DNA of 28,643 nt from an uncultured Eggerthella sp. (GCA_900556585.1 USPD01000012.1:1-28643), one strand, 5' to 3'; positions 8,183 to 16,613 are shown, counted from the first letter of the stretch. Translations and numbers: made by a program. Notes: generated from the letters alone by a model not told the origin.

Positions 8183-8202
8183 GAGATAAGTGTTTGTATA
8201 AT
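8174..8202 (+). promoter_or_regulatory. Promoter of the DUF2510 gene
   Basis: A perfect TATAAT (8197-8202) lies 31 bases before the start codon. The -35 place, with 17-bp spacing, reads TAGGCT (8174-8179), a poor match inside the second 19-bp repeat, which suggests activator dependence. Confidence 0.55.
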
Positions 8203-8233
8203 ATCTAGTATATTTTTTAAGGAGTGTTTCTTT

Positions 8234-8881
8234 ATGGCAAACCCAATTGCTGGTTGGTATCCCGACCCATCAGGGGATCAAACAAAACTTCGCTGGTGGG
8301 ATGGTAATCAGTGGACTGATAATTATGCGGATGCAGTTGTACCTCAGCAGCCAATGCAGCCACAACAGTCTCAGCAGGTTGCGCAACCGCAACAACCAGC
8401 ACAGCCTGTAGCTCAGCCACAGCAGGATCCGCGGCAGCAAGAAACGGCTCAGGCTCAGCCATCTGCTCAGCAGGCGATACCTCAACCACAGCCCCAGCCT
8501 CAACCAGCTCCTCAATCCCAAGTAGGCGCTCAACCTCAAGCAACCCCTCAGCCTCAACAACCATATAATCAAGCGCAGTATGGTGCTCAGCCACAGTATG
8601 GTCAGGTTCCAGGGCAGCAACCTATGGGATATGCGCCACAAGCACCTGCTAATTCAACGGATGATACGTTACGTCTCATTGCTTTTATTTTGTGCATTAT
8701 TTCAACCGTTGCGCTTTGTTGGGCAATTATTCCTCTTGCCTGGATGATTCCTATGACGGTTCATTGCTGGGGAATTTATAAAAGAAGGAAGGAAAATACT
8801 ACCGCATTTGGTGTATGTACGCTCATTTTTGTGAACCTTATCGGTGGCATTTTACTTCTCGTGTCTACGCGTGATCGTTAA
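8234..8881 (+). CDS. DUF2510 membrane protein with Gln/Pro-rich linker
   Basis: A 215-residue protein in three parts. Residues ~5-32 are a DUF2510 module (AGWYPDPSG...RWWDGNQWTD), a short Trp-rich domain common in Actinobacteria and of unknown function. Residues ~35-140 are low-complexity Gln/Pro/Ala. The C-terminal ~70 residues hold hydrophobic segments (starting LRLIAFILCIIS, then VCTLIFVNLIGGILLLV) separated by a KRRKE basic loop. The DUF2510 end probably faces the cytoplasm because there is no signal peptide. AAGGAG precedes the ATG by 8 nt. It sits between argG and argH on the same strand but has its own promoter, so a link with arginine is unproven. No enzymatic motif is visible. Confidence 0.85.
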   Translation: MANPIAGWYPDPSGDQTKLRWWDGNQWTDNYADAVVPQQPMQPQQSQQVAQPQQPAQPVAQPQQDPRQQETAQAQPSAQQAIPQPQPQPQPAPQSQVGAQPQATPQPQQPYNQAQYGAQPQYGQVPGQQPMGYAPQAPANSTDDTLRLIAFILCIISTVALCWAIIPLAWMIPMTVHCWGIYKRRKENTTAFGVCTLIFVNLIGGILLLVSTRDR

Positions 8882-8908
8882 GGATTCAGTTAATATTAGA
8901 ACTCGATC

Positions 8909-8976
8909 AGCGTTAGGGCGTTGGCTAGGGTGTTAGCTAGGGTGTTAGCTAGGGTGTTGGTTGGTCGTTGGCTAAT
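8909..8976 (+). repeat. Degenerate 12-bp tandem repeats before argH
   Basis: Units resembling GTGTTAGCTAGG lie in tandem: 8918-8929 (variant), 8930-8941 and 8942-8953 (identical), then diverged copies 8954-8964 and 8965-8976, with a partial copy at 8909-8917. No open frame uses them. They occupy the 185-base gap between the DUF2510 gene and argH. Confidence 0.8.
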
Positions 8977-9066
8977 GTTAACGTCAAGACGTGATCAACA
9001 TTAAGGCGTCGTTTAGCGTTAAAGTATTGGAATTCAAGTAATAAGTTTAGAGAAAGGCTTCAGCAC

Positions 9067-10458
9067 ATGGCATTGTGGTCTGGACGATTTGAAAAAGGTG
9101 TAAGCGAATTTACACAAGAATTTGGTGCTTCTTTGCCAGTAGATAAGGCAATGTATCATCAGGATATTGCTGGCTCTCGTGCTCATGCGCGCATGCTGGC
9201 AGCTCAGGGGGTAATTTCCCAGGAAGATGCCGATGTTATTGTTGCTGGACTTGCGGATATTGAAAAATCTATCGACGAGGGTACGTTTACCTTTGATATC
9301 AACGATGAAGATATCCATATGTCTATCGAAAAAGTTCTTACTCAAAATATCGGTGACGCTGGTGCTCGTCTTCATACCGGCCGCTCTCGTAATGACCAGG
9401 TAATTACTGATACGCGCCTGTACGCTAAGATGCTTGCTGAAAATCTTATGCAAGATGTGAATTCGCTCCGTGGTGCGCTTATAAATACAGCACGCGATAA
9501 TATGGGAACTATTCTTCCGGGCTATACCCATATGCAACATGCGCAGCCTGTTTTGTTGTCGCACCATTTTATGGCTTACTTCTGGATGTTCACACGTGAC
9601 TTTGCGCGTTTAAAGCAGGCATATGATGCTGCGAATGCTAACCCACTGGGATCGGCGGCTTTGGCTGGCACCACTTATCCTCTTGATCGCGAACAGACCA
9701 CTAAAGAACTCGGTTTTGCGTCTACGATTCCAAATTCTCTTGATGCAGTATCAGATCGCGACTTTTTGCTGGATTTGGACTACGCTTGTTCGGTTGCCAT
9801 GATTCATCTTTCTCGTTTGTCAGAAGAAATCATTTTGTGGTCCACTTCTGAATTTGGTTTCATTACGCTGGCAGACGAATACTCAACGGGTTCTTCCATC
9901 ATGCCTCAGAAGAAGAATCCTGATTTTGCTGAGCTTATTCGCGGCAAGTCTGGACGCGTGGTGGGTGACCTTATGGCATTGCTCACAACTATGAAAAGTC
10001 TTCCATTGGCCTACAACAAGGACTTACAAGAAGATAAAGAAGGCGTTATTGATGCCTGCAAGACACTGCATGACTGCTTAATTTGCATGGAAGGCATGAT
10101 CTCCACCATGAAAGTTAATGCTGACGCTATGCGTGCTCAATCCAAGAAGGGTTATTTGGCAGCTACAGATGTAGCTGACTACCTAGCAAAGAAAGGCCTT
10201 CCTTTCCGTAAAGCTCACGAAATCGTTGGTCATTTAGTTTTGCTGTGTGATAAGCGTGGATGTGATTTGGACGACTTGTCCCTGGAGGATTTCAAGGCAG
10301 CATCTGATTTGTTCGAGGCTGATATTACGGGAGCTCTTGATCTGGAATCTATTGTTGCAGCACGTACTACGTTTGGCGGAACGGGAAATAGCGTTGTTGC
10401 AGAACAGGTTGAACTTGGCGCAAAAAAATTATCTGAAGACGAAGCCTTACTGAAATAA
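9067..10458 (+). CDS. argH: Argininosuccinate lyase
   Basis: Splits argininosuccinate into arginine and fumarate, the final step. At 463 residues it has the normal length. Motifs of the fumarase/ASL superfamily are visible: HTGRSRNDQ (residues 103-111), PGYTHMQHAQP (151-161) and the mobile signature loop GSSIMPQKKNP (275-285) with the catalytic Ser. Start is ATG 9067 with AGAAAGG nine bases upstream. There is no clear promoter immediately upstream, only the 12-bp tandem repeats, so it may be read through from the DUF2510 gene. A terminator follows at 10544-10569. Confidence 0.97.
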   Translation: MALWSGRFEKGVSEFTQEFGASLPVDKAMYHQDIAGSRAHARMLAAQGVISQEDADVIVAGLADIEKSIDEGTFTFDINDEDIHMSIEKVLTQNIGDAGARLHTGRSRNDQVITDTRLYAKMLAENLMQDVNSLRGALINTARDNMGTILPGYTHMQHAQPVLLSHHFMAYFWMFTRDFARLKQAYDAANANPLGSAALAGTTYPLDREQTTKELGFASTIPNSLDAVSDRDFLLDLDYACSVAMIHLSRLSEEIILWSTSEFGFITLADEYSTGSSIMPQKKNPDFAELIRGKSGRVVGDLMALLTTMKSLPLAYNKDLQEDKEGVIDACKTLHDCLICMEGMISTMKVNADAMRAQSKKGYLAATDVADYLAKKGLPFRKAHEIVGHLVLLCDKRGCDLDDLSLEDFKAASDLFEADITGALDLESIVAARTTFGGTGNSVVAEQVELGAKKLSEDEALLK

Positions 10459-10543
10459 TGCGGACATCGTTGCAACTTTAGCGAGCCAAGATCGGCTAGA
10501 TTGCTTGATCGTGTCAATAAATTCCCAGTTCATGGCAAATTTT

Positions 10544-10569
10544 AGGCGGCAGATTATCTGTCGCCTTTT
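10544..10569 (+). terminator. Rho-independent terminator after argH
   Basis: AGGCGGCAGA (10544-10553) pairs with TCTGTCGCCT (10557-10566) with one G-U wobble and a TTA loop, followed by a short T-run. Confidence 0.88.
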
Positions 10570-10731
10570 CTATTTGGGAGATTTTTTCGTTCGAAATTTG
10601 GCAGGAATCGTACAAAACTAAGCGTGAATTATATTTGGCGCGAACATGGAAACGATGGGGTCAAAGTGCGTTGTTTCGTGTATAAGCCGTGTTGCGTGCT
10701 AAAATAATCCGAACTGTAGTTTGGAGGTAAT

Positions 10732-12933
10732 ATGGTTTCACGAGCCAGAAGATCTAGGCATGCAGCTCGCAAAGAACGTGCCGGCTTCCGTTTGGGAGTT
10801 GTAGGCATGGTAATTGCTGGTGTTCTTGTAGCTGGCTGTTTGGCTGTCGTTGCAGTGTGCGCGATTTGGCTGCAAGACTTGCCTGACTATACTGATGCGT
10901 CAGCATATAATGTGGCCGAAAAAACAAAAGTATATGCTAGTGATGGCACTACGCTTTTAGCTGAGCTATACCTGGAAAATCGTGACCCCATTGAATTAAG
11001 TGAAATGGGTGATTATGTAACGAAGGGCAGCATTGCAACGGAAGACGAACGCTTCTATGAGCATAATGGTGTTGACTTGTTTGGTATTGCTCGTGCTGCT
11101 TGGGTAAACATTACAGGTACCGGTCATGAAGGCGCTTCCACAATTACTCAGCAGTTTGTTCGTAATACTATCTTGGCTGACGAAGCAACTGAATCCACCT
11201 TTAAGCGTAAAGTTCGCGAAGCCTATATTGCTTTACAACTTGAGCAAATGTATTCAAAAGACGAAATCCTCCAGATGTATTTAAATACTATTAACTATGG
11301 TCAAGGTGCTTATGGTATTCAGGCAGCAGCCGAACTGTATTTTTCAAAGAATGCTAAAGACTTAACTATTGCCGAAGCGGCAACGCTTATCGGTATTCCT
11401 CAGTCTCCAACCTACAACAATCCTATTGATAATCCTGATAACTGCTTACAACGTCGTAACTTAGTTTTGGATCGTATGTTGTCAAATGGCGTTATCACTC
11501 AAGAAGAACATGACGCTGCTCAGGCAGAGCCAATTTCGCTCAATGTGACCATGAGTGATTCCAATGACGGTTTGTACCAGTACAAATACTTCACAAGTTA
11601 TGTGCGTGATACTTTATTAGAAGATTATTCTGCTGATGAAGTATTTAAAGGCGGCTTGACGGTTATCACTACTCTTGATGTTAATACGCAAAAAGCTGCA
11701 GAACAGGCTGCTGATGCTAAGCTTGCGGGCTTAGATGACAATCTTGAGCTTGCTATGGTTGCGGTTGATCCCGATACAGGTTTTATCCGTGCAATGATTG
11801 GTGGTCGTGACTACGATACGGATGAGTTCAATTTAGCAACGCAAGCAAAGCGTCAACCTGGTTCATCGTTTAAGACGTTTACTCTGTTGGCAGCACTTAA
11901 CGATGGCGTTTCGCCCGATACAAACTTGAATTGTACTTCTCATGTAAATATTGATGGTTGGGAAGTAGAAAATTACGGCGGCTCTAATTATGGAACTCGC
12001 TCAATTGCGAGCGCATTTGCCGTTTCTTCGAATACTGGCTTTGCCGAACTTTGTACTGAAATTGGTCCTGAAAAAGTAGTTGAAATGGCTAATACTTGCG
12101 GTATTGAAGAGGACTTAGAAGCGTATCCTTCAATCACTTTGGGCGCTCAGGAAGTAACAGTGCGCGAAATGGCTCAGGCGTATGCGACTATCGCCAATGG
12201 CGGCACTAAGCATGAGGCGACATGCATCCAAAGCATTACTGATTCATCTGGCAACGTTATCTTCAATGCTGATACCACGGGCGAAAAGGTATTGGATACC
12301 GCATTAGCTCAGGCAGCAACTGAGGTTATGGAAGGTGTTATTACTAACGGCACTGGTCGTGGCGCTGCTATTTCTAATGGCCAGCCTGCAGCAGGTAAAA
12401 CTGGTACGTCAGAAAATTGGCGTGACAAGTGGTTCTGCGGCATTACTCCTCAAATGTCAGTAGCAATTTGGATAGGTGGACGTGAAGAGGTGCGCATGCC
12501 TTCCTATGTTGCTGCGGACGACGTTTTCGGTGACTTTATGAGCACCATTCTTGAAGGCCAGCCGATTGAGCAGTTCCCAACAAGTGACGAAGAGCTTGAA
12601 TACACTACGCATGATTTTGGTCACGGCGAAGGTGCAACTGGTGAGGCTCCTGAACATGAAGGTGACACCGTAACAACTCCTGATTCTGAAGAAACAGATA
12701 GCGAATCTAGTGATACTTCTACAGGAACTGGTGGTTCAGGATCCGGTACGAGTTCTGGCGGCAGCGGTGAAACCCCGACACAACCTGGCGGCGGTGGTTC
12801 AACTGGCGGCGGAGCTGGTGGTAGCGGTGGCGACACTGGTGGTGGAGGAGAAATTCCTACACAACCTGGTGGAGGCGGTGAAACTCCAACCGACCCATCA
12901 ACTCAGGCATTGTATGTGCGGCGGGTTGCTTAG
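10732..12933 (+). CDS. Class A penicillin-binding protein (transglycosylase/transpeptidase)
   Basis: Bifunctional peptidoglycan synthase of 733 residues. A short basic cytoplasmic tail precedes one membrane segment (residues ~21-47). The GT51 glycosyltransferase domain follows, with catalytic Glu104 in ATEDERFYEH and the second motif GASTITQQFVRN (134-145). The transpeptidase domain has SxxK at Ser378-Lys381 (PGSSFK), SSN at 432-434 and KTGT at 556-559. After about residue 635 comes an acidic Ser/Thr region, then a Gly-rich tail with the repeated phrase E-T/I-PTQPGGGG, probably crossing or anchoring in the wall. The tail ends ALYVRRVA. Downstream in the same frame lies a second copy of this ending after the TAG stop. 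TTGGAGG is the ribosome binding site. PBP1a/PonA-type role is inferred. Confidence 0.95.
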   Translation: MVSRARRSRHAARKERAGFRLGVVGMVIAGVLVAGCLAVVAVCAIWLQDLPDYTDASAYNVAEKTKVYASDGTTLLAELYLENRDPIELSEMGDYVTKGSIATEDERFYEHNGVDLFGIARAAWVNITGTGHEGASTITQQFVRNTILADEATESTFKRKVREAYIALQLEQMYSKDEILQMYLNTINYGQGAYGIQAAAELYFSKNAKDLTIAEAATLIGIPQSPTYNNPIDNPDNCLQRRNLVLDRMLSNGVITQEEHDAAQAEPISLNVTMSDSNDGLYQYKYFTSYVRDTLLEDYSADEVFKGGLTVITTLDVNTQKAAEQAADAKLAGLDDNLELAMVAVDPDTGFIRAMIGGRDYDTDEFNLATQAKRQPGSSFKTFTLLAALNDGVSPDTNLNCTSHVNIDGWEVENYGGSNYGTRSIASAFAVSSNTGFAELCTEIGPEKVVEMANTCGIEEDLEAYPSITLGAQEVTVREMAQAYATIANGGTKHEATCIQSITDSSGNVIFNADTTGEKVLDTALAQAATEVMEGVITNGTGRGAAISNGQPAAGKTGTSENWRDKWFCGITPQMSVAIWIGGREEVRMPSYVAADDVFGDFMSTILEGQPIEQFPTSDEELEYTTHDFGHGEGATGEAPEHEGDTVTTPDSEETDSESSDTSTGTGGSGSGTSSGGSGETPTQPGGGGSTGGGAGGSGGDTGGGGEIPTQPGGGGETPTDPSTQALYVRRVA

Positions 12934-13005
12934 TTGATTCAGCAAATGTCGTATGAACCTGATGTGGTTTACTCTGGTTTTGTTATACGGCGTGCTGCTT
13001 AGTTG
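12919..13005 (+). repeat. Duplicated 3' end of the PBP gene, in frame after its stop
   Basis: An 18-bp stretch covering the PBP stop codon (12919-12936) recurs at 12988-13005 with 16 of 18 bases identical. The offset is 69 bp, exactly 23 codons, so the copy is in the same frame: the first reads YVRRVA-stop and the second VIRRAA-stop, with 22 sense codons between the two TAG codons. Confidence 0.8.
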
Positions 13006-13051
13006 GTGTAAGGTAAGTTCCTACTTCGCCCTCACAATTAAACTATTTAGC

Positions 13052-13083
13052 GAAATGAGTTCGGCATTTGCTGAGCTCATTTC
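13052..13083 (+). terminator. Stem-loop terminator after the PBP gene
   Basis: A 14-bp stem (13052-13065 with 13070-13083) with two wobble pairs and an ATTT loop. Only a weak T-rich tail follows, so termination strength is uncertain. The remaining bases to about 13165 show nothing recognisable. Confidence 0.6.
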
Positions 13084-13165
13084 TTGTATATATGTGTGTT
13101 GTATCGAGAGATACTGGTAGCTTTGTGAACCTTTCTGTCAAAGTAGCTACAATATAGATTCGAAA

Positions 13166-13194
13166 TTGACTTTTTGTGATACTGTCCTTACTAG
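13166..13194 (+). promoter_or_regulatory. Promoter of the lipoprotein gene
   Basis: TTGACT (13166-13171) and TACTAG (13189-13194) are spaced by 17 bp. This predicts a leader of roughly 125 nt before the gene. Confidence 0.5.
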
Positions 13195-13203
13195 ACTTTA
13201 TGA

Positions 13204-13244
13204 GAAACTATTGCATGCTGCAGGTTAATAGTTTCGTAAACTAT
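13204..13244 (+). promoter_or_regulatory. Leader with mutually exclusive hairpins
   Basis: ATAGTTTC (13228-13235) can pair upstream with GAAACTAT (13204-13211; 8 bp, 16-nt loop). Its first seven bases (13228-13234) can instead pair downstream with AAACTAT (13238-13244; 7 bp, 3-nt loop). The two pairings exclude each other. The element lies between the predicted promoter and the lipoprotein start. Confidence 0.5.
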
Positions 13245-13325
13245 CAGGGACGCTATTGGCTTGCAGGAATGCATCAAAGACAATTTAGACAGTGTCGAAT
13301 AACGGCATATGTTTGAAAGGATTGT

Positions 13326-13814
13326 ATGAAAGCGAAAGCACGCATTATCGTAGTTGCAATGCTTTGCATTGCTTGTTTAGGCGCTTTGGTAGGTTGTTCG
13401 GGCAACACTGCCGAACAAGATGCTCAAACACAAAACCGCCAATATATGTCTTCAGTTAATACCATTATGGACACACTGAATACCAATATGGAGGAATTTG
13501 CTACTGCCGTAAAAGATGGAGAAGTAGTTTCTTTGGACGCTCAGCTTGAGGCAGTAAATACGTGTGTGGATGATCTGAATGCAATTACACCTCCTGAAGC
13601 TATGACAGATATTCATAAGTCATACGTTACGGGCGCAACCGAAATGCAAACAGCTTTGGCAGCGTATGTTCAGCTGTATGAAGATGTAAATGCACCTCAA
13701 AGCGGTTCATTTGATTACAGTACGTATGATTCTCGTTTAGCGGATATTCAGTCTCATTACGATGCTGGTATTGCGGCTTTCCAGGATGCAGACAGCAAGG
13801 CCCAGTCTGCTTAA
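13326..13814 (+). CDS. Small surface lipoprotein of unknown function
   Basis: A 162-residue protein with a lipoprotein signal peptide: basic KAKAR start, a hydrophobic core, and lipobox LVGC with the lipidated Cys24. The mature part begins with a Ser/Gly/Gln-rich linker and is predicted mostly helical (spaced hydrophobics, QYMSSVNTIMDTL and LDAQLEAVNTCVDDL), suggesting a small helical bundle. No enzymatic motif is recognised. GAAAGGA precedes the ATG. It lies alone between the PBP and the U32 gene, with its own promoter, a structured leader and a downstream terminator. Confidence 0.8.
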   Translation: MKAKARIIVVAMLCIACLGALVGCSGNTAEQDAQTQNRQYMSSVNTIMDTLNTNMEEFATAVKDGEVVSLDAQLEAVNTCVDDLNAITPPEAMTDIHKSYVTGATEMQTALAAYVQLYEDVNAPQSGSFDYSTYDSRLADIQSHYDAGIAAFQDADSKAQSA

Positions 13815-13840
13815 GCTTGCAGGAAATAAGTATTTTAGTG

Positions 13841-13867
13841 GCGGCCATCGGTTAGATGGTCGCTTTA
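13841..13867 (+). terminator. Rho-independent terminator after the lipoprotein gene
   Basis: GCGGCCATC (13841-13849) pairs with GATGGTCGC (13855-13863) with one G-U wobble and a 5-nt loop; a short TTTAT tail follows. Confidence 0.75.
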
Positions 13868-13935
13868 TGTATGTAATACTTTGTTAAAGAGCAATTTAGT
13901 AGGTTTTACCTTCCAATTACGCAGAGGAATTCTTC

Positions 13936-16482
13936 ATGGAACAACAAATAGATCAGATTTCTTCGTCTGATGCTGTTCAATCAAGTTTTAATCCAACCCA
14001 AATTGAACTGCTTGCTCCGGCAGGCAATATGGAATGCCTTCATGCTGCAGTTCAGGCTGGCGCTGATGCGGTGTATCTAGGTGCGGGGTATTTTAATGCT
14101 CGTCGTGGCGCGGATAATTTTTCGCATGAGGATTTAGCGCAGGCGTGTGATTATGCTCACTTGCGCGGTGTTCGTATTTATTTAACGCTTAATACTATTG
14201 TGCTTCCTTCGGAAGTTGAAGATGCGCTCGAACTTGCGCGTCAGGCATATCGTTGCGGGGTGGATGCCTTTATTGTTCAAGATATCGGTATCTCGCTGGA
14301 GCTTCGTCGCATTTTGCCTGATTGCGATATTCATATTTCTACGCAGATGAACACTCACACTGAAGATGGCATACAGGCAGCTGCAGCATTGGGTGCTTCT
14401 CGTGTTACGCTTGCGCGTGAACTTTCGTTTGAAGAAATTGATCGCTTATCTGGCCTAGCGCGTGAGCTTGGTATGGAAGTTGAAGTGTTTGCCCATGGCG
14501 CACTGTGTATTTGTTACTCGGGCCAATGCTTTATGTCTTCCATGGTTGGCGGCAGATCCGCTAATCGTGGTCGCTGCGCTCAGGCGTGTCGCTTGCCATA
14601 TACCTTGCATAATGTTGCACTGCGCAAATCGCTTGATGCACCAGGTGAGCATTTGCTCTCGCCGAAAGATCTTTGCACTATCGATGTGTTGCCTGAGCTT
14701 ATTAAGGCAGGAGCTACGTCTCTTAAGATTGAGGGACGTATGAAGTCACCCGATTACGTTAAGAATGTTGTAGGGGTGTATCGTAAGGTTCTTGATCGTA
14801 CGCTTGCTTGGCTGGAAGAAAGCCAGCGTGCTGAGGCGGATTGCGGTTCGGTGGAACTTCCTGTGGGAGATCCTATTAATCCGCGTGCAACTGAAGAAGA
14901 ACATCAGGCTTTAGCCGAAGCATTTTCCCGTGGTTTTACTACTGCATATTTAGAGCGCCAGCGTGGTAATGAAATAATGAGCTATGGACGCCCTAATAAT
15001 CGTGGCGTATTTGTGGGACGTGTTTCTCGTGTTAAAGACGGCAAAGTGTTTGTTGATCCTGAGCAGGAATTGCATGTGGGTGATGCAATTGAGTTCTGGA
15101 CCAATCGTGGTCACTTTGTTCAAACGATAGATGAGCTTACGTTCGATAAATCAGGCAAGGTTATTTTGCAGGTTGATCGTGCTGTTGGTAAGGGCGACCG
15201 CGTTTTTCGTGTGCGTAACGCCCAGGCTGCTTTTGTGGATAGTGATCGTTTGCCTGCTGTGCCTGTTACGGGAAGTATTGAGCTTCATATTGGGCAGCCC
15301 GCAAAGCTTACCTTCAGTGCATATAGCTCAATTGAAGATAGGCTCGTAAGTGTAAGCGTTGAAGGTACTGTTGTTGAGGCTGCACGAACAAAAGCTCTTA
15401 CCGCAGATGAGGTTCGCGATCATGTAGACCGTATGGGAACCACACCGTTTTCGCTTGAAAAGCTGGATATCGATCTTGATGAGGGCGTAGGTATGGGCTT
15501 TTCGTTGCTGCATAAACTGCGCGCTCGTGCAGCAGAGCAGCTGACACAGGCGATGCTTGCCGAATATCACAGTCGCAGCCTTGAACGTGTCGCGCCTCGT
15601 GTTTTCGCTAAGCCCATTCGTAAAGGTTCTTGCAAGGTAGGGGTTTTGGCAGCTAATCCTGCTTGTGCTCGTGCGGCAAAGCGTGCTGGTGCTGATTTTA
15701 TTTATGTTCCCGCGCTTAATTATCGCCGTGGTGAAGCAGTAATTGCTGGTCAGCTTTCTGGTACCGCAGAACAAGCAGGTTATCCTAAGCAATGCATTCC
15801 AATTATGCCAACGGTGTCTCACATGTTTGATGAAGAGCTTCGCAATGGTTTCGACATTTGGAATCGTGTGCGCGAGGATAAACCTGTTGTGGTGGAGAAT
15901 TTAGGGCAGCTTGTTCATGCTGGCGAAATGGGAGCTCTGCCCGAAGTTGGGCCTCATATTCCGGTGACGAATCGCTTCGATCTTCAGGCGATGGCGGATT
16001 TGGGTGCGCAACGCATTTGGCTATCTCCTGAACTTTCCTTAGTTCAAATCGAGGAATTGGGTGAAGTTTCGCCTGTTCCCCTTGGAGTAACCATTATGGG
16101 TTCAACTGAATTGATGATTACTGAGCATTGTTTGCTTATGAGTCAAGGTCCTTGCAATCAAAATTGTGCAAGCTGTGCAAGGCGTAAAAGCCCTCACCAT
16201 TTGAAGGATCGCAAGGGCTATGAAATGACGGTAATTACCGATGTTACGGGACGCAGCCATTTGTATAATGCTGTTTCGCTAGATATTGCCCACATGGCAC
16301 CTGAGCTGATTAGCGCTGGTGTTTCGGCGTTTATGGTGGACACTACACTCATGAACGTTTCGGAAACTACTAAGAAAGTTCAGCGCGCGGTGCGTGCTCG
16401 TGATATTGCGCTTAAGAGCGGCGATAAAGTTTCCAAAGCACAAGGTGCAACATCGGGTCATTTGTTCCGCGGCGTTTCGTAA
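13936..16482 (+). CDS. U32 peptidase-family protein, two-module (RlhA-like)
   Basis: An 848-residue member of the U32 'collagenase-like' family. The first module (residues ~23-290) is a TIM-barrel-like region starting LLAPAGNMECL, with the family signature around FAHGALCICYSGQC and five Cys (191, 193, 198, 214, 218). A middle segment (~350-500) resembles the DUF3656 region of 23S rRNA hydroxylation factor RlhA. A second U32-like module follows from about 560, with another Cys cluster (732, 740, 744, 747). Cysteine-rich U32 proteins often act in RNA hydroxylation with an iron-sulfur cluster rather than as proteases, so RNA modification is my preferred reading. AGAGGAA precedes the ATG. The gene's 3' end is partly duplicated downstream. 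Confidence 0.88.
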   Translation: MEQQIDQISSSDAVQSSFNPTQIELLAPAGNMECLHAAVQAGADAVYLGAGYFNARRGADNFSHEDLAQACDYAHLRGVRIYLTLNTIVLPSEVEDALELARQAYRCGVDAFIVQDIGISLELRRILPDCDIHISTQMNTHTEDGIQAAAALGASRVTLARELSFEEIDRLSGLARELGMEVEVFAHGALCICYSGQCFMSSMVGGRSANRGRCAQACRLPYTLHNVALRKSLDAPGEHLLSPKDLCTIDVLPELIKAGATSLKIEGRMKSPDYVKNVVGVYRKVLDRTLAWLEESQRAEADCGSVELPVGDPINPRATEEEHQALAEAFSRGFTTAYLERQRGNEIMSYGRPNNRGVFVGRVSRVKDGKVFVDPEQELHVGDAIEFWTNRGHFVQTIDELTFDKSGKVILQVDRAVGKGDRVFRVRNAQAAFVDSDRLPAVPVTGSIELHIGQPAKLTFSAYSSIEDRLVSVSVEGTVVEAARTKALTADEVRDHVDRMGTTPFSLEKLDIDLDEGVGMGFSLLHKLRARAAEQLTQAMLAEYHSRSLERVAPRVFAKPIRKGSCKVGVLAANPACARAAKRAGADFIYVPALNYRRGEAVIAGQLSGTAEQAGYPKQCIPIMPTVSHMFDEELRNGFDIWNRVREDKPVVVENLGQLVHAGEMGALPEVGPHIPVTNRFDLQAMADLGAQRIWLSPELSLVQIEELGEVSPVPLGVTIMGSTELMITEHCLLMSQGPCNQNCASCARRKSPHHLKDRKGYEMTVITDVTGRSHLYNAVSLDIAHMAPELISAGVSAFMVDTTLMNVSETTKKVQRAVRARDIALKSGDKVSKAQGATSGHLFRGVS

Positions 16483-16613
16483 GAGGGAACCGATAACAAA
16501 TTACATGCTTTGTTGTACTTTTAATTGCGGGACTAATGGTGAGTCGTCTGTTTTGTGATTTTCGCAACAGGAAAACCGACAACAAGTTGCTTGTTTCACG
16601 GCGTTTCGCAAGT
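16462..16613 (+). repeat. Duplicated 3' end of the U32 gene
   Basis: The last codons and stop of the U32 gene (16462-16483) recur at 16591-16612 with 19 of 22 bases identical. The offset is 129 bp, 43 codons, so the copy is in the same frame, and the TAA of the first copy is CAA in the second. A second pair of related stretches, AACCGATAACAAATT (16488-16502) and AACCGACAACAAGTT (16574-16588), lies between them. Confidence 0.75.

Noticed and set aside
8232..8594. Long minus-strand open frames opposite the DUF2510 gene
   Set aside because: They mirror the Gln/Pro-rich repeat of the plus-strand gene, have no ribosome binding site and encode only low-complexity protein.
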